Part shown: piece after piece, positions 42,313 to 51,089 of the stretch
Layout: every line of letters starts with the position of its first letter
Numbering within the stretch: position 1 is the stretch's first letter
Assembly (NCBI RefSeq): GCF_023544445.1
Contig: NZ_JALPVJ010000014.1
Coordinates: forward strand, 1-64,000
Length of the DNA stretch: 64,000 bases
Direction: 5' to 3'
Origin: Actinoplanes sp. M2I2
Lineage (GTDB): Bacteria; Actinomycetota; Actinomycetes; Mycobacteriales; Micromonosporaceae
Translations under genes and position numbers: made by a program
The notes under the pieces: generated by a model
Database searches by the model: none
The model's input: the letters and a program-made list of their open reading frames with translations, nothing else
What the model was told of the DNA's origin: nothing

Positions 42313-43644
42313 ATGATGGCAAACAAGCTCACGGCGCTGGCCGGCACGGCGGTTCTGGCGCTCGCACTGGCCGCCTGTGGCGGCGGCGACGAAGGTGGCG
42401 GCGAGGGCGGCGACGGCAAGACCCTCAACGTGCTGATCGCGGCCAACACCCAGTACCCCGACGAGTTCGCGGCCTGGCAGAAGGACATCAGCACGAAGTT
42501 CAAGGCCCAGACCGGCGCCGAGGTCAAGTTCGAGACGTTCGCCAGCGCCAACGACGAGCTGACGAAGATCCAGACGTCGGTGGTGTCGGGCTCCGGGCCC
42601 GACGTCTACGCGGTCGGCACCACGTTCACCCCCACCGCCTACTCCACCGGCGCGTTCGTGAAGCTGGGCGACGAGGAGTGGAAGAAGGTCGGCGGCAAGG
42701 AGAAGTTCACCCCGGCCACGCTGGGCATCTCGGGGCCGGACGAGCAGAACCAGGTCGGCATCCCGTGGGTCAGCCGGCCGTTCGTCATGGCCTACAACAC
42801 CGAGATGCTCCAGGCGGCCGGCATCGACAAGCCGGCGACGACCTGGGACGAGCTGGCCCAGCAGGCCAAACAGATGACCAAGGGCGACCAGTACGGACTG
42901 GCGATCGCTTACAAGGACAACTTCGACCCGTGGAAGTTCGTCTGGGGCATGTCCGTGCAGGCCGGCAACCCGCTGGTGGACGGCAAGACCGCGAGGCTGC
43001 AGGACCCGACCGTACAGAAGGCCTACGACACGTACTTCGGCTGGCTCACCCGCGACAAGGTGGTCGACCCGGCCGCCGTCGGCTGGACCAACCCGCAGGC
43101 CGTGGCCGCGTTCGCCAAGGGCAAGACCGGCTACTTCATGCTGACCACGCCGACCGCTATCAACTCGCTGGAGCAGGGCGCGGTGAAGGGCAAGTGGAAG
43201 TTCGCCGTACTGCCGACCGTGCCGCCGGGCGCGACGAGCCGGCCCACGAACGGGGTCGAGGCGGCCAGCATCCTCTCCGGTGACAACCTGCTGATCGCGG
43301 ACTACTCGAAGAACAAGGACCTGGCCTTCGAGTACGTCAAGCTGGTCACCGACCAGGACACGCAGCTCGACTACTACAAGAAGTTCGGCAACCTGCCGGC
43401 CAACGCGGCCGCGCTGCAGACGCTGGCGTCCGACCAGCAGCTGGCCCCGGTGACCGAGGCGGCCAAGAAGTCGGTCGCGACCCCGTTCACCGGCGCCTGG
43501 GGCGACATCCAGCTCGCGCTGACCAACGTGGCCGTGCAGTCGCTGCCCGACCTGGGCAAGGGTTCGATCAGCACGCAGCAGATCGACGCCCGGATCGCCG
43601 ACGCGCAGAAGTCCGCGCAGACGGCGCTGGACCGGGCCAAGTAG
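42313..43644 (+). CDS. Sugar ABC transporter solute-binding lipoprotein
   Basis: The 443-residue lipoprotein has a lipobox LALAAC with the modified cysteine at residue 22, then a GGGDEGGGEGGDG linker and a family 1 solute-binding fold (TKIQTSVVSGSGPDVYAVGTT, GIPWVSRPFVMAYN, FAKGKTGYFMLTTPTA). It captures a sugar or sugar acid outside the cell. The ATG at 42313 follows GAGGAGACC. It is directly followed by the first permease without a gap, and its position opposite uxaC argues for a uronate or uronate-containing oligosaccharide as ligand. No ABC ATPase is in the cluster, as usual where a shared MsiK-type ATPase serves. Confidence 0.92.
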   Translation: MMANKLTALAGTAVLALALAACGGGDEGGGEGGDGKTLNVLIAANTQYPDEFAAWQKDISTKFKAQTGAEVKFETFASANDELTKIQTSVVSGSGPDVYAVGTTFTPTAYSTGAFVKLGDEEWKKVGGKEKFTPATLGISGPDEQNQVGIPWVSRPFVMAYNTEMLQAAGIDKPATTWDELAQQAKQMTKGDQYGLAIAYKDNFDPWKFVWGMSVQAGNPLVDGKTARLQDPTVQKAYDTYFGWLTRDKVVDPAAVGWTNPQAVAAFAKGKTGYFMLTTPTAINSLEQGAVKGKWKFAVLPTVPPGATSRPTNGVEAASILSGDNLLIADYSKNKDLAFEYVKLVTDQDTQLDYYKKFGNLPANAAALQTLASDQQLAPVTEAAKKSVATPFTGAWGDIQLALTNVAVQSLPDLGKGSISTQQIDARIADAQKSAQTALDRAK

Positions 43645-44586
43645 ATGACGACCCTAGTCCGGCCGCCCGAGACGGCGGCCCCCAAGGAACCGCGGCGCCG
43701 CGGCGTGACCGAGCGGCAGCGTCCGCTGTGGCTGCTCACGCCGGGCGGGCTCCTGCTGGTCCTGATCGTGCTGATCCCCCTGGCCGTCGCGCTGTGGATC
43801 TCGCTGATCGACCTGGACCAGTACAGCCTGCGGCGCTGGGTCGAGGCGCCGTTCATCGGGCTGGACAACTTCGTCGAGTCGTTCAGCTCGGGCCTGCTCA
43901 ACTCGATCTGGATCAGCGTCTCGTTCGCGGTGCTGTCCACGATCGCGACCGTGCCCATCGGCATCGCGGCCGCGCTGGTCACCCAGAACAAGTACAAGGG
44001 TCGCGCGCTGGTGCGGGCGGTGTTCCTCATCCCGTACGTGTTGCCGTCGTTCGTGGTCGCCACGGTGTGGCGCACGATGCTGCAGCCGGACGGGGTCGTC
44101 AACGCGTGGCTGTCCAGGGTCGGCATCGAGGGCGGGCTGTGGCTGACCGGGCCCCGCTCGTACTGGGCGCTGATCCTGGTCGAGATCTGGGCCGCCTGGC
44201 CGTTCATCTACCTGATGGCGCTGGCCGCGCTGCAGTCTGTGGACAACGAAGTGCACGAGGCGTCGGCTGTGGACGGGGCGCCGTGGTGGCCCAAGCTGCG
44301 CCGGGTGATCCTGCCCTACCTGCGCGGGCCGGTGCTGCTGGCCTGTCTGCTGGCCACGCTCAACCACATCAACAACTTCACGTTGCCGTTCGTGCTGTTC
44401 GGGGCGCCCGCTCCGGAGGACGTGAACGTGATGCCGATGCTCGTGTACGTGACCAGCTTCCAGAGCTTGCGCTTCGGCTTGAGCGCGGCCATGGCGGTGC
44501 TGTCGCTGGTGCTGATCGCGATTCCGTTGTTCGTCTACCTGCGGGCCGTACGCCTGGACGTCCACGACGAAGGAGGCCGGCGATGA
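43645..44586 (+). CDS. Sugar ABC transporter permease (MalF-like)
   Basis: The 313-residue permease has six to seven membrane helices (first at LTPGGLLLVLIVLIPLAVALW). The cytoplasmic EAA loop reads EASAVDGAPWWPKLRRVILP, contacting the ATPase, near residue 210. It starts at an ATG in the base after the binding-protein stop codon. Its stop overlaps ATGA at 44583-44586, from which a repeat-built frame leads to the second permease. It pairs with the MalG-like permease at 44906. Confidence 0.92.
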   Translation: MTTLVRPPETAAPKEPRRRGVTERQRPLWLLTPGGLLLVLIVLIPLAVALWISLIDLDQYSLRRWVEAPFIGLDNFVESFSSGLLNSIWISVSFAVLSTIATVPIGIAAALVTQNKYKGRALVRAVFLIPYVLPSFVVATVWRTMLQPDGVVNAWLSRVGIEGGLWLTGPRSYWALILVEIWAAWPFIYLMALAALQSVDNEVHEASAVDGAPWWPKLRRVILPYLRGPVLLACLLATLNHINNFTLPFVLFGAPAPEDVNVMPMLVYVTSFQSLRFGLSAAMAVLSLVLIAIPLFVYLRAVRLDVHDEGGRR

Positions 44587-44909
44587 ACGACCGCATATCG
44601 AACCACGCCGCACGGAACGGATGCGCGCGGGCGAGCCGATCCGCGTCGGTGAGTGGACGTGCACGGATTAGCCGATACACACCGGTGAGCGGATGTGGGC
44701 GGGCGAGCCGATCCGCGTCAGTGAGCGGATGCGCACGGGCGAGCCGATCCGCGTCAGTGAGCGGATGCGCACGGGCGAGCCGATCCGCGTCAGTGAGCGG
44801 ATGCGCACGGGCGAGCCGATCCGCGTCAGTGAGCGGATGCGCACGGGCGAGCCGATCTGTGTCGGTGAGCGGATGGGCGCGCATGAGCCGGTCGGGGGGT
44901 GCGCGATGA
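44583..44909 (+). CDS. Repeat-built bridging reading frame between two permeases
   Basis: An ATG overlapping the first permease stop (ATGA) opens 108 residues: MNDRISNHAARN followed by 12-residue units of the type CARASRSASVSG. The frame closes in an ATGA that overlaps the second permease start at 44906. The sequence is very basic and Ser/Arg-rich with no known fold. It may be a spacer that keeps ribosomes moving through an expanded repeat, or the vestige of the original permease start. Whether a stable peptide is made is unknown. Confidence 0.4.
   Translation: MNDRISNHAARNGCARASRSASVSGRARISRYTPVSGCGRASRSASVSGCARASRSASVSGCARASRSASVSGCARASRSASVSGCARASRSVSVSGWARMSRSGGAR
44641..44880 (+). repeat. 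36-bp tandem repeat between the permease genes
   Basis: Units of the form GGATGCGCACGGGCGAGCCG plus ATCCGCGTCAGTGAGC recur five to six times, the central ones identical. The length is divisible by three and the repeat is open in several frames on both strands. It occupies nearly all the gap between the two permeases. Confidence 0.92.
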
Positions 44910-45775
44910 GCGTTTCCGCTTCGGCCGAGGCCAACCGGCTGTTGCCGCGATGGTTGCTTGTCGTGTTGACGGCATTGCTCGTGTTGATGGTGTTGATTCC
45001 TGTCCTGTACATCGTGCTGGCGTCGCTCAACAGCGATGTGGGCGTGGCGTCGGGCGAGTATTGGCCCAGCTCGTTCAGTCTCGACAGCTACACCCGCATC
45101 TGGACCACCGCGGACTTGTCCACAGGCATCGTGAACAGCCTCATCGTGTGCGCGTTCACCGCCGTGGCGTCGTCGCTGCTGGGGACGACCACTGCCTACG
45201 TGCTGGTGCGCTATTCGTTCCTGGGCCGGCTGACGATCCTGCGCGGCCTGGTCGGACTGCAGAGCATCCCGGGCACGTTGATGCTGCTGCCGGTGTTCGT
45301 GCTGTTCTCGTCGGCCGGCAACTATCTCGGCCTGACCGTGATCGGCACGCGGTGGGGGCTGTTCGTCGCGTACCTGACCTTCGCCCTGCCGTTCTCGACC
45401 TGGGTGATGGTGACCTATCTGCGCGGGCTGCCCCGGGAGCTGGAGGAGGCGGCCCGGACCGAGGGCGCGTCCACCGTGGTCATCCTGTGGAAAATCATCT
45501 TCCCGCTGAGCCTGCCGGCGATCGTCGTGTCCGGGATCTTCGCCTTCCTGCTCGGCTGGAACGACGTGTTGTTCGCGTCGGTGCTCACCCGGCCGGAAAC
45601 GCACACCGCCGCGGTCGCCCTGCAGATCTTCGGGTCGCAGCAGGAGGGCGGCGCGCTGCCGGTCTACTCACAGATGATGGCGGCCGCCCTGATCTGCGCG
45701 GCTCCCGTGGTGCTGCTCTACCTGGCCTTCCAGCGCTACCTCGTGGGCGGCCTGACCGCGGGCGGCGTCAAGTGA
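44906..45775 (+). CDS. Carbohydrate ABC transporter permease (MalG-like)
   Basis: The 289-residue permease has six membrane helices (the first, LLVVLTALLVLMVLIPVLYIV). The EAA loop EEAARTEGASTVVILWKIIFP lies near residue 190 and GFLLGWNDVLFASVL-type helix near 225. The ATG at 44906 follows GGGGGGTG; a longer in-frame extension would only add repeat-coded residues. With the binding protein and MalF-like permease it forms a complete import channel minus the ATPase. The 36-bp repeat array directly upstream is unusual for such tightly packed operons. Confidence 0.92.
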   Translation: MSVSASAEANRLLPRWLLVVLTALLVLMVLIPVLYIVLASLNSDVGVASGEYWPSSFSLDSYTRIWTTADLSTGIVNSLIVCAFTAVASSLLGTTTAYVLVRYSFLGRLTILRGLVGLQSIPGTLMLLPVFVLFSSAGNYLGLTVIGTRWGLFVAYLTFALPFSTWVMVTYLRGLPRELEEAARTEGASTVVILWKIIFPLSLPAIVVSGIFAFLLGWNDVLFASVLTRPETHTAAVALQIFGSQQEGGALPVYSQMMAAALICAAPVVLLYLAFQRYLVGGLTAGGVK

Positions 45776-45929
45776 GCGTGACCGGCGGCGCTCCTCTCAT
45801 CACGGCGCGCCGCGAAAAGCCAAGCCGGCGTGCCGGCCACCTTGAGCAGGCGGGGCTCGCCGGGAACGGTCGCCACGCCCGGCGCGCCGGACACCCCCGG
45901 ACGCCCCGGCACGATGAGCACCCTCAGCA

Positions 45930-46050
45930 CGCTCGCCCTCGGCATCCCCAGCCCAGCTGGCACACTCAGCCCACCGCACATGCTCAGCTCAGCGGGCACA
46001 CTCAGCCCACCGCACACGCTCGGTCCAGCGGGCATGCTCAGCCCGTCAGG
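45930..46050 (+). repeat. 36-bp tandem repeat, about 2.5 copies
   Basis: Units with GCACACTCAGCCCACCGCAC begin at 45960 and 45996, with a partial third. It has the same unit length as the array at 44641-44880 but a different sequence. It sits between the permease stop and the first oxidoreductase gene; a short open frame through it (from 45830) has no recognisable domain. Confidence 0.8.
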
Positions 46051-46073
46051 CGGGTCGCGCACGGACTGACGGG

Positions 46074-47021
46074 ATGCCCGCAGTGAGGGCGCCGCGGGTG
46101 GCTCTCATCGGGCCGGGGACTGTGTCGGTCGTGCACCTGGCGGCGATCGAGAAGCTGGGAGCCGAGCTCGTCGGGGTGTGTGACTCGTCGCGGGACCATC
46201 GTGCGTTTCTTGACGAGACTCGACCTGACGTCGTCCATATATGTACTCCACACGATCAACATGTACACATAGCCGCGGACGCGTTGGAGCGTGGCATTCA
46301 TGTGCTGCTCGAGAAGCCGGTCGCGCACACCATCGACCAGGCCGAGCTCTTGGTCGCCGCGGCCGGCGACCATCCACAGGTGAAGCTGGGCGTCTGTCTG
46401 CAGAACCGCTACAACCTGACGTCGCAGGCGGCCCGGAAGCTCCTGGACGGCGGCGAGCTGGGCCGGGTCGTCGGCGCGTCGGCGACCGTGTTGTGGCACC
46501 GCGACGCCGCCTACTACGACGCGCGCCCGTGGCGTTCGGTTCGGGCGCGTGCCGGCGGTGGCGTTCTGATCAACCAGGCCATCCACACCCTCGACCTCTT
46601 GCAGTGGCTGGTCGGCGACGTCACCGCGCTGCGCGGGCACGCCGGCCGCTACGGCGGGCTGCCGGGCGACGTCGAGGACACCGCCCACGTGGTGCTCGAC
46701 CACGACGGCGGGGCGCGCAGCGTCTTCTTCGCGACCGTCACCAACGCCACCGACTCGCCGGTCGCCCTCGAGGTCGTCGCCGAGCACGGCACGCTGCTGC
46801 TGCGCGGCGACCTGACCGTGGCGTACGCCGACGGTCGGGTGGAGACCGTGGCCGAGCTCGCCCCGGGCGGCACCGGGCGTTCCTACTGGGGCGCCTCGCA
46901 CGAACTGCTGATCGCCGACTTCTACCGCTCGCTGACCGACCCGGAACCGTTCTGGATCGGGCCGCGGGAGGCCCTGGCGTCGCAGCGACTGATCGCCGAG
47001 ATCTATCGAACCACCAGCTGA
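46074..47021 (+). CDS. Gfo/Idh/MocA-family oxidoreductase (first)
   Basis: The 315-residue protein has an N-terminal Rossmann fold (VALIGPGTVSVVHLAAIEKL, VVHICTPHDQHVHIAADALE, and the family lysine in HVLLEKPVAH) and a C-terminal GFO/IDH domain with GGGVLINQAIHTLDLLQW, where the histidine is the usual catalytic one. It should oxidise or reduce a sugar, inositol or sugar acid at one hydroxyl using NAD(P). The stretch 46180-46290 is clearly less GC-rich than its neighbours. It leads a five-gene run with overlapping starts to larA. Confidence 0.9.
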   Translation: MPAVRAPRVALIGPGTVSVVHLAAIEKLGAELVGVCDSSRDHRAFLDETRPDVVHICTPHDQHVHIAADALERGIHVLLEKPVAHTIDQAELLVAAAGDHPQVKLGVCLQNRYNLTSQAARKLLDGGELGRVVGASATVLWHRDAAYYDARPWRSVRARAGGGVLINQAIHTLDLLQWLVGDVTALRGHAGRYGGLPGDVEDTAHVVLDHDGGARSVFFATVTNATDSPVALEVVAEHGTLLLRGDLTVAYADGRVETVAELAPGGTGRSYWGASHELLIADFYRSLTDPEPFWIGPREALASQRLIAEIYRTTS

Positions 47022-47033
47022 AGGGCACCGCCG

Positions 47034-47861
47034 ATGTGGACTCTCTCCGGTTTCTCCGACGAGATCTCCCCCGACTTCACCGAGCAGTGCGAGGTCGTCA
47101 CCGGCCTGGGCATGACGCACGTGGAGGTGCGCAGCGCCTGGGACGTCAACGTCCTGGACCTGTCCCCCGACCAGCTCGGCACGGTGAAGAAGACCCTGGC
47201 CGCGTACGACCTCAAGGTGTCCTCGATCGGGTCGCCGATCGGGAAGATCGCCATCACCGACGACTTCGCGCCGCACCTGGACCGCATGAAGCACGCGGCC
47301 GAGGTCGCGCGCCTGCTCGACGCCCCGTACATCCGGATCTTCTCGTTCTTCCTCCCGGCCGGCGACGACCCGGCCGCGCACCGGGGCGAAGTGATAGAGC
47401 GGATGCGCGCCCTCACCCGCGTCGCCGAGGACGCCGACCTGATCCTGCTGCACGAGAACGAGAAGGAGATCTACGGCGACGTGCCGAGCCGCTGCCTCGA
47501 CCTGATCCGCTCGGTGGGCTCGCCCTACCTGCGGCTGGCCTGGGACCCGGCCAACTTCGTGCAGGTGGGGGTGCGTCCCTACACCGACGGGTACGCGCAG
47601 CTTCGCCCGCACGTGGCCTATGTGCAGATCAAGGACGCGCATCGGGCCGACGGCACCGTCGTGCCGGCCGGGCAGGGTGACGGCGAGGTGGCCGAGACGA
47701 TCCGGGCGCTGCGCCACGACGGCTTCGACGGGTTCTTCTCGCTGGAGCCGCACCTGGCCGCCGGGCACGCCACCGGCGGGTTCTCCGGGCCCGACCTTTT
47801 CCGCACCGCCTGGCGGGCCTTCACCGGCCTGCTCACGACCGAGGGGATCGAGTACGCATGA
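47034..47861 (+). CDS. Sugar phosphate isomerase/epimerase-family TIM barrel (first)
   Basis: The 275-residue AP-endonuclease-2-type barrel starts WTLSGFSDEISPDFTEQCEV. It carries metal-ligand segments typical of the family: LLHENEKEIYGD, LAWDPANFVQVG, YVQIKDAHRADG and FFSLEPHLAAGH. Related enzymes include xylose isomerase-like, tagatose epimerase-like and IolE/IolI proteins. It is not mannonate dehydratase by length or sequence. Its stop overlaps the next start by 4 bases (ATGA at 47858). Confidence 0.88.
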   Translation: MWTLSGFSDEISPDFTEQCEVVTGLGMTHVEVRSAWDVNVLDLSPDQLGTVKKTLAAYDLKVSSIGSPIGKIAITDDFAPHLDRMKHAAEVARLLDAPYIRIFSFFLPAGDDPAAHRGEVIERMRALTRVAEDADLILLHENEKEIYGDVPSRCLDLIRSVGSPYLRLAWDPANFVQVGVRPYTDGYAQLRPHVAYVQIKDAHRADGTVVPAGQGDGEVAETIRALRHDGFDGFFSLEPHLAAGHATGGFSGPDLFRTAWRAFTGLLTTEGIEYA

Positions 47862-48913
47862 ATCCGAAGTTCGCCATCGTCGGCGCCGGGGTGATCGGGC
47901 GTCAGCACGGGCTGGTCACGAGCCAGCTCACCGACCGGCTGGAACTGGTCGCGGTGGCCGACGTCGTCCCCGACCGCGCCGCCGCCCTGACCGCCGAGCG
48001 GGGCGGCCGCCCGTACGCGTCGCTGACCGAGGCCCTCGCGGCCGAGGAGATCGACGTGGTGGTGGTGTGCACGCCGACCGGGCTGCACGGCACCGTCGCG
48101 ATCGAGGCCCTGGACGCCGGCAAGCACGTGATCATCGAAAAGCCGGCCGAGGTCACGGTGGCCAGGACCGACGAGATCATCCGGGCTCGGGACAAGGCCG
48201 GCACGCTGGTCACGGTCATCTCCCAGCACCGCTTCGACCCGTCCACCGAGAAGACCCTCGCGGCCATCGCGGCGGGCGAGTTCGGGCGGGTCAGCTCGGG
48301 CATCGCGGCCATCGACTGGTGGCGCGGGCAGAGCTACTACGACTCGGGCGACTGGCGGGGCACCTGGGAGCTCGACGGCGGGGGCGCGCTCATGAACCAG
48401 GGGGTGCACACCGTCGACCTGCTCGTGGCCGCTCTCGGCCGCCCGGTGGAGGTCTTCGCGTACACGGGCACCCTGGCGCACGAGCGGATCGAGGTGGAGG
48501 ACGTGGCGACCGGCGTGGTGCGGTTCGCGTCGGGAGCGCTCGGCGTGCTGCACGCGACCACCTCGGCGTACCCGGGGCTCAGTGCCCGTCTGCAGGTGCA
48601 CGGGGACCGCGGCTCGGCGGTCATCGACAACGACCAGCTCGCGTTCTTCCACGCCACGCCGGTCGGCCAGGACATCGAGGAGCGGCTGATGGGCACCACC
48701 CGGGTCACCTCGGGCGGCGGCAGCGGCGACACGGCCGGCAGCAACCCGGGGCAGCTGTCCGACGCGCACCGCAGTCAGTACCTCAACTTCCTGGACGCCC
48801 TGGCCGGCCGGGCCGAGCTGCGGGTCGACCTCGAGACCAACCGGCAGTCGATCGCGGTCATCACCGGGGCGTACGAGTCGGCCCGCACCGGGAAGCCGGT
48901 GAGGCTCGGATGA
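47858..48913 (+). CDS. Gfo/Idh/MocA-family oxidoreductase (second)
   Basis: The 351-residue protein has FAIVGAGVIGRQHGLVTSQL, VVVVCTPTGLHGTVAIEALD, HVIIEKPAEVTV and GGGALMNQGVHTVDLLVAALG, the complete nucleotide and substrate motifs of the family. Substrate is unknown but context suggests a uronate or aldonate derivative. Both ends show ATGA overlaps (47858 and 48910), so translation is coupled to the two barrel proteins. The two oxidoreductase-barrel pairs in tandem suggest two successive or parallel steps of keto intermediate chemistry. Confidence 0.92.
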   Translation: MNPKFAIVGAGVIGRQHGLVTSQLTDRLELVAVADVVPDRAAALTAERGGRPYASLTEALAAEEIDVVVVCTPTGLHGTVAIEALDAGKHVIIEKPAEVTVARTDEIIRARDKAGTLVTVISQHRFDPSTEKTLAAIAAGEFGRVSSGIAAIDWWRGQSYYDSGDWRGTWELDGGGALMNQGVHTVDLLVAALGRPVEVFAYTGTLAHERIEVEDVATGVVRFASGALGVLHATTSAYPGLSARLQVHGDRGSAVIDNDQLAFFHATPVGQDIEERLMGTTRVTSGGGSGDTAGSNPGQLSDAHRSQYLNFLDALAGRAELRVDLETNRQSIAVITGAYESARTGKPVRLG

Positions 48914-49779
48914 ACCGGATCGCGGCCAACCCCATCCCGTACTGGGCCACGGCCGGCAAGACCCGGGAGGTGTTCGACGAGGCGTTCGCGGACTTCCACG
49001 CCATCGGCTTCACCGCGGTCAAGGCCGACGTGCCCGACGACATGACCGCCGAGCAGTACCGGGCCTGGATCGGCGGGTACGGGCTGGCGCCGTCGCTGAG
49101 CCTGTTCAACTCCCCCTTCGACGACACTGTCACCGAGGCGGGCGAGGTTGAGAAGGCCCGGCGGTTCGCGGCCACGCAGGTCGCGCTCGGCCTGGACCGC
49201 ACGATGGTCTCGTCGATGGCCGTACCGGCCCGGATCGAGCGACCGGCGGTCGGCGCCGGCTTCGACGAGGGGCGGCTGAGCCGGGCCGTGGACCTGTGCG
49301 GCGCGGTGTGCCGGGCACTGGCCGAAGAGGGACTGCGGCCGCTGCACCACTCGCACGTCGGCGGGGTCTTCGAGACCGAGGACGAGATCACCCGGCTGCT
49401 CGACGACCTCGGGCCGGACGTGATCGGCTTCGGCCCGGACACCGGTCATCTGCGCTGGGCCGGCATCGACCCGGCGCCGTTCATCCGCCGCTACGCCGAC
49501 CGGCTCGGCGGCATCCACATCAAGGACGTCTTCCCTGATCACCTGGCCGACGGCGCGGGCAGCGGCTCGTACCGGGAGAAGACGGCCTCGAAGCGGCTCT
49601 GGGCCGAACCCGGGCTCGGGGTGGTCGACTTCGACGCCGTGCTCGACGCCATCCCGGCCACCTACGACGGCGACTTCATGATCGAGGTCGACGAGCCGTC
49701 GGTGGAATCGAAGCTGGAGTCGCACCGTCTGTCGTTCGAGTGGGCGCGCAAGGCCCTGGCGGGCAGGATCAGGGAATGA
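48910..49779 (+). CDS. Sugar phosphate isomerase/epimerase-family TIM barrel (second, IolE-like)
   Basis: The 289-residue barrel starts MNRIAANPIPYWATAGKTREV. It has metal-site segments LHHSHVGGVFETEDEITRLL, GFGPDTGHLRWAGIDPAPFI, GGIHIKDVFP and DFMIEVDEPS. It resembles IolE (inosose dehydratase) and related ketosugar dehydratases or epimerases more than the first barrel. ATGA overlaps link it to the second oxidoreductase and to larA at 49776. Confidence 0.88.
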   Translation: MNRIAANPIPYWATAGKTREVFDEAFADFHAIGFTAVKADVPDDMTAEQYRAWIGGYGLAPSLSLFNSPFDDTVTEAGEVEKARRFAATQVALGLDRTMVSSMAVPARIERPAVGAGFDEGRLSRAVDLCGAVCRALAEEGLRPLHHSHVGGVFETEDEITRLLDDLGPDVIGFGPDTGHLRWAGIDPAPFIRRYADRLGGIHIKDVFPDHLADGAGSGSYREKTASKRLWAEPGLGVVDFDAVLDAIPATYDGDFMIEVDEPSVESKLESHRLSFEWARKALAGRIRE

Positions 49780-51068
49780 CTTCCGCTGTGATCGGGCGGG
49801 CCGCCCGGGTGGGCGGCGCCGACCAGGTGCTCACCGAGGCCGAGGTACGCGAGTTCGTCGGCGCGCGACTGGCCGGGCTCGACGTCGACGGGCGCAGCGT
49901 CTGCGTGCTCGTGCCCGACGCCACCCGGACCTGCCCGTTGCCGCTGCTGGTGGGGGCCGTGCACAAGGCGCTGCACGGCCGGGTGTCCCGGTTGACCGTG
50001 CTCGTCGCCCTGGGGACGCACGGCGCGATGACGGCCGAGGCGCTGGCCACGCACGTCGGCGTCCACCCGGGCACCGAGGTGATCAACCACGAGTGGTGGG
50101 ACCCGGCCACCTTCGCGGACCTCGGTACGATCCCCAGCGCGCGGATCGAGGAGCTGTCGGGCGGGCGGATGAGCGGCGACGTGCCGGTCCTGCTCAACCG
50201 GGCCGTCGTCGAGCACGACATCGCGATCGTCGTCGGCCCGGTGCTGCCGCACGAGGTGGTCGGCATGTCCGGCGGCAACAAGTACTTCTTCCCGGGCGTC
50301 GCCGGCCAGCAGATCATCGACGTGTCGCACTGGCTGGGCGCGCTGATCACGTCGGCCGAAATCATCGGGACGACCGGGCTCACCCCGGTCCGCGCCCTGA
50401 TCAACGACGGCGCGGCGCTGATCCCGGCCGAGACGTACGCCTTCTGTGTCGTCACCGCCGAGACGCCGGACGACCCCGACGTACCCGGGCTGGCCGAGGG
50501 CGACCGCAGCAGCGCGCTGCACTCGATCTCGTTCGGCGACTGCGTGGCGTCGTGGGCCAGCGCCGCCGAGATCAGCGCCGCGACCCACGTGACGTATCTG
50601 GACCGGCCCGTGCGGCGGGTCTTGTCGATCGTCCCGGCGATGTACGACGAGATCTGGACCGGGGCCAAGGGCTTCTACAAGGTCGAACCGGTGGTCGCGG
50701 ACGGCGGCGAGGTGATCCTGTACGCGCCGCACATCACCGAGATCGCGACGAGCCACCCGCAGATCCACGAGATCGGCTACCACTGCCGTGACTACTTCGT
50801 GAAGCAGTGGGACCATTTCCGGCACATCCACTGGGGCGTGCTGGCCCACTCGACCCACCTGCGCGGAGCGGGCACCTACGACGCCGAGACCGGTGTGGAA
50901 CGGCTGCGGGTGCAGGTCACCCTGGCCACCGGCATCCCCGAGGAGGTGTGCCGCGCAGTGAATCTCGGCTACCGCGACCCGGCGACCATCGACCTCGCCG
51001 CGTTCACGACCGACCCCGGGACCATGGTCGTGCCCCGGGCCGGCGAGGTGCTGTTCCGGCTGCGCTGA
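49776..51068 (+). CDS. larA: LarA-family nickel-pincer racemase/epimerase
   Basis: The 430-residue protein belongs to the lactate racemase superfamily. Residues aligned by motif to L. plantarum LarA are R51 in DATR (R75), H82 in ALGTHGAMT (H108), H159 in LPHEVVGMSGGNK (H174), K169 (K184, the cofactor anchor) and H185 in IIDVSHW (H200, nickel ligand). The spacings H159-K169 (10) and K169-H185 (16) equal those of LarA. It needs the cofactor made by LarB, LarC and LarE. Its place at the end of a sugar-acid operon points to an aldonate or uronate-derived 2-hydroxy acid and not lactate. Confidence 0.88.
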   Translation: MTSAVIGRAARVGGADQVLTEAEVREFVGARLAGLDVDGRSVCVLVPDATRTCPLPLLVGAVHKALHGRVSRLTVLVALGTHGAMTAEALATHVGVHPGTEVINHEWWDPATFADLGTIPSARIEELSGGRMSGDVPVLLNRAVVEHDIAIVVGPVLPHEVVGMSGGNKYFFPGVAGQQIIDVSHWLGALITSAEIIGTTGLTPVRALINDGAALIPAETYAFCVVTAETPDDPDVPGLAEGDRSSALHSISFGDCVASWASAAEISAATHVTYLDRPVRRVLSIVPAMYDEIWTGAKGFYKVEPVVADGGEVILYAPHITEIATSHPQIHEIGYHCRDYFVKQWDHFRHIHWGVLAHSTHLRGAGTYDAETGVERLRVQVTLATGIPEEVCRAVNLGYRDPATIDLAAFTTDPGTMVVPRAGEVLFRLR

Positions 51069-51089
51069 GCGGCCTTACCCTGGCGCCTT

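Noticed and set aside
44641..44880. Possible CRISPR array from 36-bp repeats
   Set aside because: The units are head-to-tail without spacers.
44693..44905. Longer second permease beginning at 44693 with repeat-coded residues
   Set aside because: The repeat is open in several frames and ATG 44906 has a good ribosome site directly before the membrane domain.
45830..46069. 79-residue frame across the 36-bp array before the first oxidoreductase
   Set aside because: It consists of repeat-coded Thr/Leu/Ser/Pro, has no ribosome site and no recognisable domain.
47034..49779. Mannonate dehydratase (UxuA) among the two TIM barrels
   Set aside because: Both are under 300 residues with IolE/epimerase-type motifs and lack UxuA features; I therefore treat UxuA as absent from the window.
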